This document shows positions 1 to 11,948 of a stretch of DNA of 64,000 nucleotides, piece after piece. The notes below the pieces were generated by a model, which saw nothing but the letters and a program-made list of their open reading frames with translations, did no database searches and was not told where the DNA came from. Both the position numbers and the translations under genes were made by a program. Each line of letters begins with the position of its first letter. The first letter of the stretch is position 1. Source of the DNA: Monocercomonoides exilis (taxonomy: Eukaryota > Preaxostyla > Oxymonadida > Polymastigidae); the NCBI GenBank assembly GCA_001643675.2, contig LSRY02000055.1, positions 250,501 to 314,500 of the forward strand, in the 5' to 3' direction.

Positions 1-239
1 TCTATTCTTAAGGAAAGTGATCTATTGCATTGGGGTGAATGCTAACGAGTGAAATAATATTTTTGGGGTTTTTCAATATATTCAGATGGAAGAATCGATT
101 TTTTCGGTTATAACGGAGTTATCTGCCAAATTGAATAATCAATAGGATTTTTATCTATAGTGAATGGGAATGATTTCCCTTCGATTTTCGATCTGGTTGA
201 TGCATCTCTTCGCTTGTCCGCAGCAATGCTGTTTGTGTT

Positions 240-2713
240 TCGATCGATGCAGTCGAGGTTTCATATGATGAAGCAGGACAACGAATTAAAGGATGAGTGG
301 TTGCAGTGAAAGAAGTGTGGAAGATTGTGAAAAAGGGAATGGAGGCTGTTTTCCTGAGGATGGATGATCAGTTATGTTGTGCAAAATGAATAAGCTGGTG
401 ACATGGGAGGAGGAAGAAGATGAAGCAGAAGCTACAACAGCAACTGAAGAATAAGGATGAGGAAAATAAAAAAGAAAAATACGAGGATGCTAATCAAGAG
501 ATAAAGAGGTCTTCTTTGTCCTTGATGTTGTTGCGAATGTTTTGAGATGAAAAGATTGCTGATGAAATCGTTTCAGAAGAAGTACACGATCATCCCAATG
601 GATCAAAAGACAATTCCAAAGCTGAATGAGAAGGAAGCGCAAAAGTGATGAAGGTGCAGGAGCAGCTGGTTGATGATGATGAAGAAGGATCACATTGATA
701 TGCGGATCGAGAAGGAGAAGATCCGAATAAAGCAGGATAGCGTGGAAAGAGAAGATTGTGAAGTTTCGTTGGAGTGGAAGGAGAAAAAAGTTACGAGAGG
801 GTCAAATAAGGTGTGTGCTTTGGAGCTGCATAAGCAGTTGTCGTCTGTGCAGATAAAGCGGCTGCGATGCTGCTGAAGGCAGAGATATAGACATTGCTTG
901 TGCATACGATCCCTACGAACCGATGGACATCCTCAGACAAGATGAGAGTGATCCTGGACAAGGACATTGCTAGGTCGGCTGGTGCAAACGTTCTGAGAAT
1001 TGCATTTGATACTTTAAAGTTTCTGTGAACAGGGGAGAAGCGCTCTGAACAGATGAAGAATGAAACTGAGTGACATGGATTAATTAACGAACTGTTGGTT
1101 ATGGCAGAACTTTGTGGATATTAGGCTATTAGATAAGATTGCGCTTGAGGAGTTTATTGAAGATGAGTTATTGTTCTTCTCATGCTGCATCATGTTTCTT
1201 GAATGATCAGTGTTGAAAAAGATCAATATGTTTTTCGGTGAGTTTGAGGGCTGCACTAAAAGAAGTGTGAAGCTGATGCGTTTGAGTTTCTGTTGTTTTA
1301 GCAAATCATAACCAAGCAGAAGCAGCGATGTGGAAAGAGGTGAGGAAGGTACTGGATGATATCATATTTACTAGCAATACACAGTTTTCATCTTCATCAG
1401 TGTTGCAATTGTTATCTGTTGTGGCTTGAGCAGGCATCTCGTTAGATGAAGTTGAGTCTTTCATGCTTGTTGTTATCAGGCGCTACTTGTGTAGTGGCAG
1501 CAGATCTTCTAGGATGCAAGCCGTATATCTTGATGTTGAGCACTATCTTTGGAGTTTTTTCTTGAGGCTTGGTAATATGGCAACTTCGTGATGCACTTGA
1601 ACCAGCAAGATGAATGCAACGTGGTTGACCAGTGAGCGCCTTTGATCTCATCCAAAAACAATGAGCTTGCAAAGACTGTAAGCAGAAGCTGGACGACCAT
1701 TACTCAGAGTGGGTGTGGTTTCGGTTGAAGCGGAGAATTGAAGCTGTGCAATTGGAGGTGGAGAAGAAAGGAGACAGGAGCAGTTTCAGTCGGCGATGAT
1801 TCTGGAGGATGCGGAGGAGCTACAGCTGCGGATGGACGAGGTAGAAGGTGAGATCTGCTAAAGTCACCTTTGTGTTACGGGAAGAGGATGGAGCTGTTTC
1901 ATGATACAATAACATGGCATTGGAAGAAAGAAGGAGACTACACCTTTCCATCATCATGTGTTTATTTCGCACTGTTAAGACAAGTTTTAAGCGAGAAAGA
2001 GATGACAATCAACAACATACAGATGTTCTTTGAGAGTGCATAGTGTGAATATTGATCATTTGACATTCCCACTCGTGTTTTCAAATGAGTTGTTAATTTT
2101 TAATAAGTTGTCTTGTTTTCCAAATTCTTCCAATTTTTCCTCCTTTTTCAATAAGCCTTCTCCAAATTTCAAATTGTTTTGGGAATCATACAAATATTTA
2201 TTTCACATCGAGAATGCATTATTTTGTCTCAACATATTTCTGAGCAAAATGCTTGAAAAGAGAAGTTGTTGAAGAAAAAGGAGAAGCTCAATTGGAGGAG
2301 CTAACTGTAGAAGAACGAACGATAAGTCAGTGAGAGTTTTTCATCTTATCAAACAGATAACATTAGTTTATTGATGCAGAATCTGAGCACGCTGCTCCCC
2401 TGATCTGTTATGTTCCAGAAGAACATCTTCGCATTTCCCACATGTGCAGCATATTTGAATAAGTCTTGAGGGAAAGAATGGATGAGCTGGATTTGACGAA
2501 CGAGAAGATTGCAGCAAAGGATAACAGTGCAAAGAAGGTGATGGAGCTGAGGAGGATGAGGAGAGGGAAATTGGGACTGAGAATGGGAGTTGAGCTTTTG
2601 ATTGAGCCAGTTGGGTTTGAACAGAGCATAGAAGGGAGAGAAGGGGACAGGAATGAGAGACAAAATGGATGTTTCGAAATGGATGTGGTATTGAGGCATT
2701 CTGGAACTTAAAA
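240..2713 (+). pseudogene. Decayed Lys/Glu-rich, coiled-coil-like gene remnant
   Basis: This stretch is purine-rich and less AT-rich than the DNA to its right, and it reads as broken coding sequence. Short open segments in changing frames encode charged, helix-like peptides: a Gln/Lys/Glu stretch from the ATG at 420, an Asp/Glu-rich stretch around 1778-1858, TFVLREEDGAVS at about 1866-1901, and a segment beginning MRERMDELDLTNEK near 2466. Stops and frame changes separate them, and no single frame stays open beyond about 80 codons on this strand. I do not recognise the parent protein; coiled-coil character is an inference from composition. Unmodelled short introns could explain some of the interruptions, so this could be a real multi-exon gene. 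Confidence 0.3.
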
Positions 2714-2899
2714 GAAGGTGGAGAGCATTGATGAGTTTGTTACGATTGGGGCTGTCGTTCCGCAGGAAAGTGTACTGTCGATAGCTGTGAGTTATGTGAC
2801 ATTTACGATAAGCCAAGTGTTCTTCATGAAAGGAATAAGTGTGTTGTTTTCTTTTTCGCATTTGATGTTTTGTTCTTTCAAAACCTTTTCATTCACTTT

Positions 2900-3525
2900 T
2901 TAGTGTAAACAAAACATTATTTTCGTTGAAGATATTCAAGATGATTTCTCTTTCATTTCAGAAAATTAGACAAAATGATAAAAAATTAGAAGAAGAAATA
3001 AAATAATTGTTTTTCTTTAATTTTGAAGTGTCTATATTAAGTTTTTCAAAAGAATAATAATAAATGATGTTCATTTCGCTGATGGAAGGAATAAATAAAA
3101 TTTTGAAAAAGTTTCACCAAAAATTTAAATGAATAAAGAGTTAGCAAAACGATGATTCAAACTGACAGAAAATAGATAATAATTAATGCAAATGAAGATC
3201 TCAGTTTTTTTGCAGCCGTTCATGTGAAAGATAACAGTAATATCTTCTTTTATTTCAATAATCAGCAGTTTTAAAAAGAACTGTCTTGTGACAGTTTTCT
3301 GTAACTTATTTCATAATTGAGATGCTTCTGTAAAGAATATGAAAACAATAAAATAGTTATTGAATAAATGCATAATCTGTCATATTAAAATCAGTTAAAT
3401 TTCATCAAAACATCATTTATCACACATTTGATCACTTCAAATTAAAATAATGGATATTGAACCATTACCTTTATTTTTTCGTTCTTGAAACTTGACCAAT
3501 TTTTTTCCGGATAACCAAATTCTCA
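2900..3525. other. AT-rich intergenic DNA
   Basis: Strongly AT-rich with no convincing ORF. It is presumably the upstream region of the gene starting at 3526. I see no tRNA, repeat array or conserved motif in it. Confidence 0.5.
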
Positions 3526-6500
3526 ATGATGTTTTCGGAACTTTCACCTTCTCGCAAAAGTGAAATATGCTCATATGTGTGGACTTTTATGAATAAAAAA
3601 TCATCGAACCAAGTTGTGGAGTTGATGAATCATATGTTTTTACATACAAATTTTGGAAAGAAAATTTTTACAAAGATTCAAAGTATTTTTGATGGTATGT
3701 TATTGATGAATTCTTTGATGATTAATTCTTTGTTGTTTGTTTAATATTTTTCAACTCAGATACAAATAAATTTGTTACTCTTCGTCTGGCCAGTCTGTAC
3801 AATAAAGAGAAAAACTTGCACACAAAAGTTGCAATACTAAAGTGTGTGTGCTTCGAATACAGTTTTCACCAACTCCGCGAGCTTGGCTTTGAGTGCACGC
3901 TAGGAAATTATGCACATGCAAAACAAACCGGATCAACAGAGTCTTTTGATATTTTCATTCCGGACAAGCCACCTACACCACCTTCGAAATCTAGTTTGTT
4001 ATTATATAACTATTTTTTAAATTTCTATTAATTCTTTTTTTAGAACTGAGTCCACAAGATCAACAAAAATTTGAAAAGTTTTTGATTGAAAATTCCACAG
4101 AATCTTCTGAGTCAATATGCAGACTATCTCGTTCAAAAAAAAGTTTTTTTTTGTTATTGTTTTATCTTCACATTTTTCTTTTGATATTTTTTTCTTATTT
4201 TATTTGTATTTGTTAAGATTCCTCACAAATAATTGATGATGATTTCGCAATTTTAAACTCGGATTCGAACATGGAACCTGACATCGATCCCTTAAGAAAT
4301 TATTTTTCTCAAAATAATATCACTCCGCGTGAAATTAACGAACGTTCTGTTTCAAATCAGAGTATTCAAACTTCTGAATGGAATCATATGGATATCGAAA
4401 GTTCAACAGAGGATTTTCAAGACAATTCAACGAATTCAGTTTTAACAAGGTCTCAAGCTTATTTTGACAACGATTGGTTTTCATTTGATAATCCAAATGA
4501 ATCCTTGACAATGAGACAAACAAATAATTCAATGATTAATGACGAGAGCAATGACAACAATTCAGTTCAAATTTTATCTGGAAACAACTCTGATATAAGG
4601 AATACTTCAGATGCAGAATTATCATCTCAAGTTGAACTTTCAAATGCGTCAGAAGACAAGTCTTTGTTGACAAGTCTTGCACTTCCCAATTTAGGTAATA
4701 CATGCTGTTTGGCATCACTGATTCAAGTCTTTCGTTCTGTCTTCAAATATGGAGGAGTATTTGATATTCGGAAGGGGAAAATCGATAAATTTCATTCACA
4801 GCTAAACTCTCTTGTCAATAACAGCTTTGATAAGTTGAAACCATCAAATTCAAATTTCAAAAAATCATGGAACAAATTATTAACGAAAAAATGGGAGAAG
4901 AATCATAATTTGAGACATGATGATCAACAAGAATTTTACATTTCGTTTTTTGATTTTTGCCAAGATTTATGCAGCACAACACCAAAATTGAATAATAATA
5001 TTAAATCAACACTCAGCTTTCCAAAAATTTGTTCAAAATGCAACATTCGATCTGAAGGTCCAATAGAAATTTCATCGTTAATAAGGTTGCAGGGTCACAA
5101 TATTGTTGATGCTTTCAATGATGCATCCATTGTGAATTCGGATAATTCAAATAATAAAGAAGCATATTGCGAACTTTGTGGTCAAAACACATATCATGAT
5201 TCTTTTTTGAACATTGAGAACTTTCCAAAATTTTTATTCATTGCATTGGAAGACCCCAGTAACATTCAACATTCAAACACGCACGTGCCTCAGAATATCA
5301 GTTTCTCTAGCATTCAAGGGAAACAAGTTTTGAGTGACATTCATTATTTAAACGCTCACAATTACACTCTTATTGGACAACTATTCTACAACGGTGACAA
5401 TGATAATGGTCATTTTTTTTGCTTGAGAAGAATTGATGATTCATTATTCGATTCTCATTCAAGGCATTCAGAAAAATGGATTTTATGCAATGATGGAAAT
5501 ATTTTATCAATTTCAAAACCTATAAATGAAGAAATAAACAAACATATTTCAAATGGATCAAGACCACTCCTATCCATATTCATGCAAATTTATCTAAGAG
5601 AAAATTATGCAGTGAATAATCCAGAATCTCCGAATTTGTTTTTTACAAAAACAGCAAAAGAAAAATCCACTGTACATTTCAACGCTTCAGATATTCACTT
5701 CGAGGATACAAACACTTCACAATATTCTAACATTTCACACTCACATCAAAACAATGGATACCAATTTGAGCAAATTAATATCAGTCACAATACAAATATT
5801 GCTATTCCTTCCTCATCTGCAAACAACAAACAAAAACACTTCACATCTGATATCACAAATGATTCAACATTATCTAGTCCTTCACAATCATCATGTATTC
5901 CTCGAAGCTCACTTCAGTATCAACATCCGATTCAGCTTCACATATCGGAAAATAATCAAGGAGAAGAGGCTGGAAATTCATCATCTTCTGAAAGATGTTG
6001 CAACAATAACATTTCATTTCAAACAAGTCATTCACATTCATTTTCCAATGTCTATTCTGAAGAACAACTATCAAACCAATTTTCTTTTTTCACATCGTGT
6101 AATGGCAATGATGCAGCCAATGCAAAATTTCAAACAAGGCTCATCAACATCCCAAAGATTAAACTTTACGAAAAGTTCAAATTGTTAAACATCAAAATGT
6201 CTGCGAGTTCATTTTACAAACGAACTGCACATCTAAAACGAGCAAAAAGAAGAACAGATTTATGCGATCTGTGTGAAAAATATGAATCACTAGTCAAAAA
6301 AAGGGAAACTTTGAAATCACTTGGAAAAACTTTGGATAAAAGAGATGTGGAAACAATGGAGCTGATTCAAAACCACAAGATAATTGCACATCATCAGCAA
6401 ACACATTTTCGATTCATGAAACAGAATCTTAATAATGGAGAAGCGCTCATATTATTCGATTTTAAAGAAAACTGGATAGCTCCGATAAGACGAAATTCAG

Positions 6501-7394
6501 TGAGTCGTGATTTCTATGAAAAAGAAGAAATTTCACAGCTTTGTATTATCGTTTACAAACGTGGATCTAATAGGAAAATTGAAAAACATATTTTCAATTA
6601 TTTCTCAAATAATTTGTCTCATGATTACAGGTTTACGATTGAGTGTTTGCAGAGTGTCCTGACAAACCCCATTCTTAAAGAAATAACGGATTATCACTTT
6701 ATGTGCGACACAGGCACACATTTCAGAAACTCAAACGTTTTGCATTTTATTTTATCTGATTCTTCTCCTCAAATGAAAAACAAACGTTCCACTCTCTCTT
6801 TCTTTGGAGAAAAACATGGAAAGTGTGAGTTTGACGCAGAATTTGGATATTTATCGAGGTTAATGAACAATTATTTAGATGATCAAACAGTGATTTACAA
6901 CATTTATAATTTATTTAAATTTTTTCAAACAAATTCATTATTGTCGAGTGCGAATAATCAAAACTTAAGCCAAAATGGGAACGAAACTTTTCGATATTTC
7001 TTAAAGTGTGATTGTTATTGAAACAGTTTAAATCTTTAAATTCAGTTTTGTGTGTTTTTTTTTATTATTAATTAGATACAATCCATCCAACAAAATACTG
7101 TGGAGAAAATTAAATGTTATATCATTGAAGAAATATCTCTTCTACGAAAAAAGAGGAAACGAAGTTTTTCGATCGATAGTCACACCAAAAAATTTGAGAG
7201 GAACTGAGAAAATCCCTTTCAAAGAAGAGAGAAGCAGAGATGAGAGAATAAGGAAAAAATTCAACAGGACGACTGGAGAAAGTCGCTCATTATCACTTGG
7301 CGAATACACTTTAAAGATTCTTAAAGATAGGAAAAAAATTTTTTGTAATTATTTTGAGAGTGATGATTTTAATAATAATGAAGCTGTCTTTTGA
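3526..7394 (+). CDS. Transposase-like protein with an inserted USP (UCH) deubiquitinase domain, five exons
   Basis: Proposed exons are 3526-3694, 3760-3993, 4044-4142, 4218-7005 and 7076-7394. They join in frame to 1,202 codons plus stop. Residues 1-170 form an N-terminal segment with a YAHAKQTGS motif. Residues about 322-620 are a USP fold: Cys box NLGNTCC with the nucleophile near residue 330, QQEF, two CxxC pairs of a zinc ribbon, His box GHFF near 566, and a CND motif near 593. A Ser/Asn-rich linker follows. Residues about 805-1202 resemble the catalytic half of a eukaryotic DNA-transposon protein family, with CDLC, LFDFKENW (Asp near 915), CDTGTHFRN (Asp near 998) and FFGEKHGKCEFD (about 1030-1040). 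USPs hydrolyse ubiquitin isopeptide bonds; transposases cut and join DNA. The usual aromatic residue after the Cys-box cysteine is Cys here, so activity is uncertain. Upstream exons and the last junction are the least certain parts. A host gene derived from a transposon is the main alternative. Confidence 0.72.
3695..3759 (+). other. Intron 1 of the USP-transposase gene
   Basis: 65 nt, GTATGT at the donor and CTCAG at the acceptor, phase 1. Removing it joins an exon ending IFDG-type codons to one reading DTNKFVTLRLASLYN in the same frame. Confidence 0.7.
3994..4043 (+). other. Intron 2 of the USP-transposase gene
   Basis: 50 nt, donor GTTTGT, T-rich tract and TTTTTTTAG acceptor, phase 1. It lies after the PDKPPTPPSKS segment and restores the frame into LSPQDQQKFEKF. 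Confidence 0.6.
4143..4217 (+). other. Intron 3 of the USP-transposase gene
   Basis: 75 nt and extremely T-rich. The donor is GTTTTT (weak) and the acceptor TTAAG. It is phase 1 and joins RLSRSKK-type codons to SSQIIDDDFAIL, which runs directly into the long exon with the ATG at 4271. Confidence 0.55.
7006..7075 (+). other. Probable intron 4 of the USP-transposase gene
   Basis: 70 nt, donor GTGTGA and acceptor TTAATTAG after a T-rich tract, phase 2. Without splicing, translation stops at 7021. With splicing it continues for 105 codons of basic sequence to the TGA at 7392-7394. The donor is not the GTATGT type, so this junction is less sure than the first. Confidence 0.5.
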
Positions 7395-7446
7395 GTTGAA
7401 ATTGTTTTGTTTTGAATATTGAACTTTTGATTTATGTTCCGTTTGA

Positions 7447-7630
7447 AAAGCCTGCTGCTCAAGCCTTGAATGTCAACCGAAAGGCTAAACTTTCAAGGTA
7501 CCTCGTTCTTTTTCTTGAATAGTTAAAGATTTGAGGCTAGGCTGATTCCGTCCTGTGGCTGTATTGTGACCGGTCCAATACAGCCACTTGAAGGCTTTGG
7601 GTCCAGAATCAGCCTCCCAGGGTGGGCTTT
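7447..7630. ncRNA. Hairpin-rich GC island, candidate structured RNA or transposon end
   Basis: This island is clearly more GC-rich than the AT-rich DNA around it and contains nested inverted repeats. AAAGCC (7447-7452) pairs with GGCTTT (7625-7630). AGGCTGATTC (7539-7548) pairs with GAATCAGCCT (7606-7615). GTGGCTGTATTG (7555-7566) pairs with CAATACAGCCAC (7576-7587). A first hairpin, CCTTGAA with TTTCAAGG near 7465-7498, encloses CCGAAAGG. I could not match it to U1-U6, SRP, RNase P/MRP or 5S RNA by their known motifs. Being only about 50 bp past a transposase-like gene, it could instead be the subterminal part of that element. Strand is not determined. Confidence 0.35.
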
Positions 7631-7639
7631 CTTGTGGAA

Positions 7640-9205
7640 CAAAAATTTAACATTCAATATTAGTCACTTTTTTTATAAAAGTTTGTTATTGAATTGTGTC
7701 GACACATCTTTTTGTTTTATTATTGTATTCACATATATTTAAATTTATGAAAATTTTTGAAGTTGAATATCCTGTAAATTTGGAAAAACACATTTTTGTT
7801 TATTATAACTTTAATTGAAAATTTTTAATAGGATTCAAACAATTTGTCGATGTATTTCTTATTTTATTACACTTCTATTTCCGCATATATTTAATTTATA
7901 AACGTGCGTTTTTTTGAATGTTTTATTGTTTTCAGTATTAAAAATATTATAATATAAAAGAGAAAACTTTTTTTGAAGTTTAAAAATTGCTTTGAATGAA
8001 AAGTTGCTCAAAGAAAAATTATAAGGAGATATTAAATGGATGCATAAATATATTCTGAAAAAGAAAAAGTTGAAAGAGATTTCATTGAATGCAGTGGATT
8101 GAAAAATATGTGATCAGTCTGAAATCCATATTTGTTTGTCACAAGTGAAGAGCTTCAATAAAAAAATCTCGATAATAATGTAAAGATAATGAATGGCTAT
8201 CACATATTTAAAGTCAGTTATCCACATAACTGAAAATCCGATTTTTCTTTTGTTCGTTTCAAACAAATGAACAAGAGAGATGATGTTCCAAGACGATATC
8301 CAAAGATACTGACTGAATTGCGGAGTTCTTCAGAATTGGTAACAAAATAATTGAAGCAGAACAACAATGAATTCTAAAAATGATGAAGATCTTGTTTGAA
8401 ATTATCGATCATTTTTTTAAATTAAGAAATGAAAAGAAAAGCTAGATAAGTGCATTATCTGAAATTCGAACTCTTTAGAGAAATTCAGCAAACTGAAACT
8501 GATTTCTGCATAGATTCTTTTCGAAATATTTCATCCTCTGTGAATTGATAAAAAATGAATACTTCAAAAGTGATCTGAATCGATATTCATGGATAGAACT
8601 CTGCCAATAAAATAATGCAAGAAATAAAAATCTTATTCAAACACTTCAATATCTAATAAGAGATGAATTAATTGGAAAAATTTGTTCCATATCATGATTA
8701 AAACAAAACAAATGAATAATTCTCAAAGCTTGATATTTCTTTTATTAATAACGTTTTTAAAGAAACTTTAATAAATAAGTCCACGCAAGTCAACATTTGC
8801 AGCGAATCATTTCTGTTTTGATAAAATTTTTTGAAATAACAAGAGTTTTCGCCAATGTTTTGAAAACTTATGGGTTTCAAAAAATATCAAGTTGATTATT
8901 GCTAAATATTTTAATGAAAACACAGTTTTTTCAAACAATAATGATTTTTCGATAAATTATTGTCACAAAAGGTAATTATTTGTTATGTTTTTAATGGTAT
9001 ATTTTTGAGGCCGAAAAAAAATATGATTTCAAAAAAAATCACCCATTTAATAAATTTATAAACCATGAGTTTTTTAATTTTTTGTAAATTTCCATCCTTA
9101 TGACATCCTGTTTGAATGATTCAAACAGAAAAATATGAAAAATGAATGAAACTTTCTCTTGAATTCTTGTTCTTTCGATTGGCTTATTGGAAACATTCAA
9201 CAAAA
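7640..9205. other. AT-rich intergenic DNA
   Basis: No supported gene; the short ORFs here are low-complexity. The only notable element is the recurring TIR-like motif near 9024. Confidence 0.5.
9012..9050 (+). repeat. TIR-like motif, copy 1
   Basis: A match to a motif that recurs at several non-coding places in this window. The core is TGATTTCAAAAANAATCACC, preceded here by CCGAAAA. Other copies lie near 26.3, 27.1, 41.45, 41.66, 52.48 and 53.48 kb, in both orientations. Confidence 0.5.
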
Positions 9206-9212
9206 AAATGAC

Positions 9213-9890
9213 AAACGATGTCCAAAATGCAAGATTGAAATGTATATCATCCAGATCTGAGACAATGAGGCAATGTTGATCATCTGAATGTGGAAAGACA
9301 ATTAGCATTTTTGAAGGAACTTCGCTCAGATATTCAAATAGTCCAGTTGACAAACATCTTCATATTTTTTTTGTATTTTTCTCTTAAATTGAGCATCACT
9401 CAATCAAGCATTTTGCTAAATGTTAACAGAAAGACAGTTGGATTCTGGTATTCCCATTGCAGATCTATTTCTTCAAAAATAATTATGGAAAATTTCGAAC
9501 CTATTGGGGGAGATAGTCATATCGTGGAAGTCGACGAAGCAATATTGAGAAAAAGAAAATTACACAAAGAAAGGAAAAAGGCACTTGTCTAGTTTTTTGG
9601 AGGAACAGAAAGAAAAAGAAAAGACAGATGTGAAAAATTTTTTATTATTCGCGTGCAGAACAGAAGCAGTTGATCTTTTTTTCCTGTCATTTTTGCTAAC
9701 ATAAAACCAAAGACAACAATTTATAGTGATGAATTGTGTGCTTTCAACAGCCGAAAAGACTTCAACTTCTCTCACATGATTGTGTGTCACTAATATCATT
9801 TTGTTGACCCAATTACAAGTGTTTGAACAAATGGAATTGATGGTTTTGTTCGAGGTTTCGTGCGTTATAACTTCGAACTTGTGCAAAAGA
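9213..9890 (+). pseudogene. Broken Merlin/ISXO2-like (IS1595-type) transposase
   Basis: Family landmarks appear in the right order but in different frames. There is a zinc-ribbon pair, KRCPKCKIEM near 9213 and SSECGKTISIFEGTSLRYS near 9277. Next come a helix-turn-helix-like segment (ITQSSILLNVNRKTVGFW), then IGGDSHIVEVDE-type sequence near 9511 with the first catalytic Asp. FFGGTER near 9596, TTIYSDELCAFN near 9716 with the second Asp, and FVDPITSV, stop, TNGIDGFVRG near 9800-9855 follow. At the last site family members usually have a Glu; here it reads Asp. Several frameshifts and in-frame stops (TAG near 9590, TAA near 9790, TGA near 9823) make it non-functional. The order of motifs is what supports the family call. 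Confidence 0.7.
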
Positions 9891-10110
9891 CAAATTTATT
9901 GATGATTTCATAACGAATTTCATATTTCGTTTATTAAAGAATTACACCTTCACTTATTTTGAAAAAGAAATTATGAACTTTCTTCCCACCTATGATAAAT
10001 TATAAAATGATAAATCAAGATGAACTTATAATATTAATTTTTTTAGTAAATTTCCTTTTGTCAAGTTTTCAAATCAAAAAAAAAAGAAAAAAAAATTCAT
10101 TTTATTTTCA

Positions 10111-10212
10111 AATTTCTGTTCACACTCATGAAACTTTACTGAAATGGAAAACATACTATTGTAAAGTTTTTGTTTCCATTTTAGTGAAGTTTCGTTTGTG
10201 GAAACAGAAATT
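10111..10212. repeat. Imperfect foldback (inverted repeat), about 100 bp
   Basis: AATTTCTGTT at 10111 and the following ATGAAACTTTACT and AAATGG blocks are mirrored by CCATTT, AGTGAAGTTTC and AACAGAAATT up to 10212, with a loop of about 20 bp. It could form a long hairpin and explains why short ORFs on both strands look alike here. It may be a small non-autonomous element. Confidence 0.55.
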
Positions 10213-10865
10213 AAAAATATCGGAAATATTTTTATATATGAAATAAAACAAAAGAAACTTTTCAAAAAAACATTAACCACATAGATGATGATTCAATGAC
10301 TCGCTTGGTGGAAGACTCTGAATTGAGTCGCAGTTTCAGCAGAAAAGAAGAAGGAAATGGCTTATCTTCATCTGTGATTGAAGATTCGAAGAAATTATCA
10401 CTGATCATATTTTGTTTCTAACAGAATAAAAGATAAACACATTATTTTATTTTTTCATATTATTATTTATGCTCAATTTCGATAAATCAAAAAAACATTA
10501 GGATATATTTTTATTTATAAAAGTGAGAAATAAAATCCCTTTCCAACAAATAACTTTGTTTTAACTTTCCTCCAAATTTAATTTAAACATTGAATTTTAA
10601 ATTTGACACAAAAAAGAATAAAAAAGGAATTTTTAAGAAAAAACACAATGTGTAAAATATCATTATAAATAAAAATACTAATTATTTTGTTTTGAACAAG
10701 AAAATCTTTTTCAAAAATAAAATTAAATTATTATGTAAAAATGGTTTCAATCTAGATATAATATTCCACAATATTTACCAATAATATTTCCAATCATATT
10801 CTTTAACTTCAATTATCAATTTCTTAAGCATTTATTCACTCTTATCAAAAAGCAAAAAACTATAA

Positions 10866-10889
10866 ATATATATATATATATATATATTT
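10866..10889. repeat. (TA)n microsatellite
   Basis: About eleven consecutive TA units inside a very AT-rich non-coding stretch. Confidence 0.85.
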
Positions 10890-11948
10890 TAATTATTAAA
10901 ATATCATTTATTATCTTTGATTCAATAATAAATATATCTAGAATTTATAATATAAGTTTTATTTATGAAAAGTTAATATTATTATGAAATCAATTAATAA
11001 TTCAAGATTATTTAGTAGTTCAAAACGATTTTTTCTTTATTAATTGATAAATCGATTTTTATTTGTTTGTCTTTTTTAAACATTCATAATATTGAAGATT
11101 TTTCTTTTGTTAGAAAAATTGAAAACTATTATCGTTATTTGTTAATTTTTTAATGTTTATAATTGTTTATATTCAATTTTGTTATATGTTTTTAAAATGA
11201 GATTTGTTATATGAATAACTAATTTTATTTTTGAAAATATTTATAGAATTGAATTTATTGATAATTTAATTATAATTTTAGGATTGGATTAACCAAAAAT
11301 CATTCAAAAGATAATAACTATCAATAAAAATCTAATAATATTATTAATAAAATAATTGTTTTTACAAGTCAATGAAATTAAAGAAAAATATTGTTTCATT
11401 GTTATTGTGAATATTATCGACAATGTTTGTGTTGATTTTTTCTTCATATTTTGAAGATTTTAAATCAAAATAAATTCAAAAATAAACGAGTTACAAAACT
11501 TTTGATGTTGATTTATTTTGAATAAAATGAGTATTTTGCAATTACCAAAATATAAACGCTTCAACACTGTATTTTTTTATTCTTTTCAAAATTGGTCATG
11601 AAAACAAAATTTTTCTTTTGCAAATTTTCAGTGAAAAAGTGTGCATTCAAATGAGATATGTTTCAATTTTGTCATAATTCCTATTAAATTCGAATTACAC
11701 AATTATTCAATATGAGGCATTTGGAAAATATTGAAAAAGCGATGAAAAAGTATTAAAATAACAAGTTTTGTCAATTTTATTTAAAAATATTTTTCGTTTT
11801 TCGAACTTTTGGCTATGATTGAAAGTTTTTCAAGATTTTGATTAATTTTTGGAGTAATAATTTATGAAAGAATAAGGTTTTCAATAAAATTTTTCGAATC
11901 AGATTTGAAAAATTTTAATTTTTGAAAAGTCGCAATTGTTTAATTTTC

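Noticed and set aside
5754-6188. 144-codon ORF inside the USP-transposase exon
   Set aside because: Out-of-frame shadow in a Ser/Asn/His-rich linker of a 916-codon ORF.
7447-7630. tRNA, U1, U2, U6, SRP or RNase P RNA
   Set aside because: None of their diagnostic motifs is present in either strand; short resemblances such as CCCAGGG are not enough.
9992-10280. Two opposed small ORFs with similar peptides
   Set aside because: They arise from the foldback repeat at 10111-10212, not from genes.
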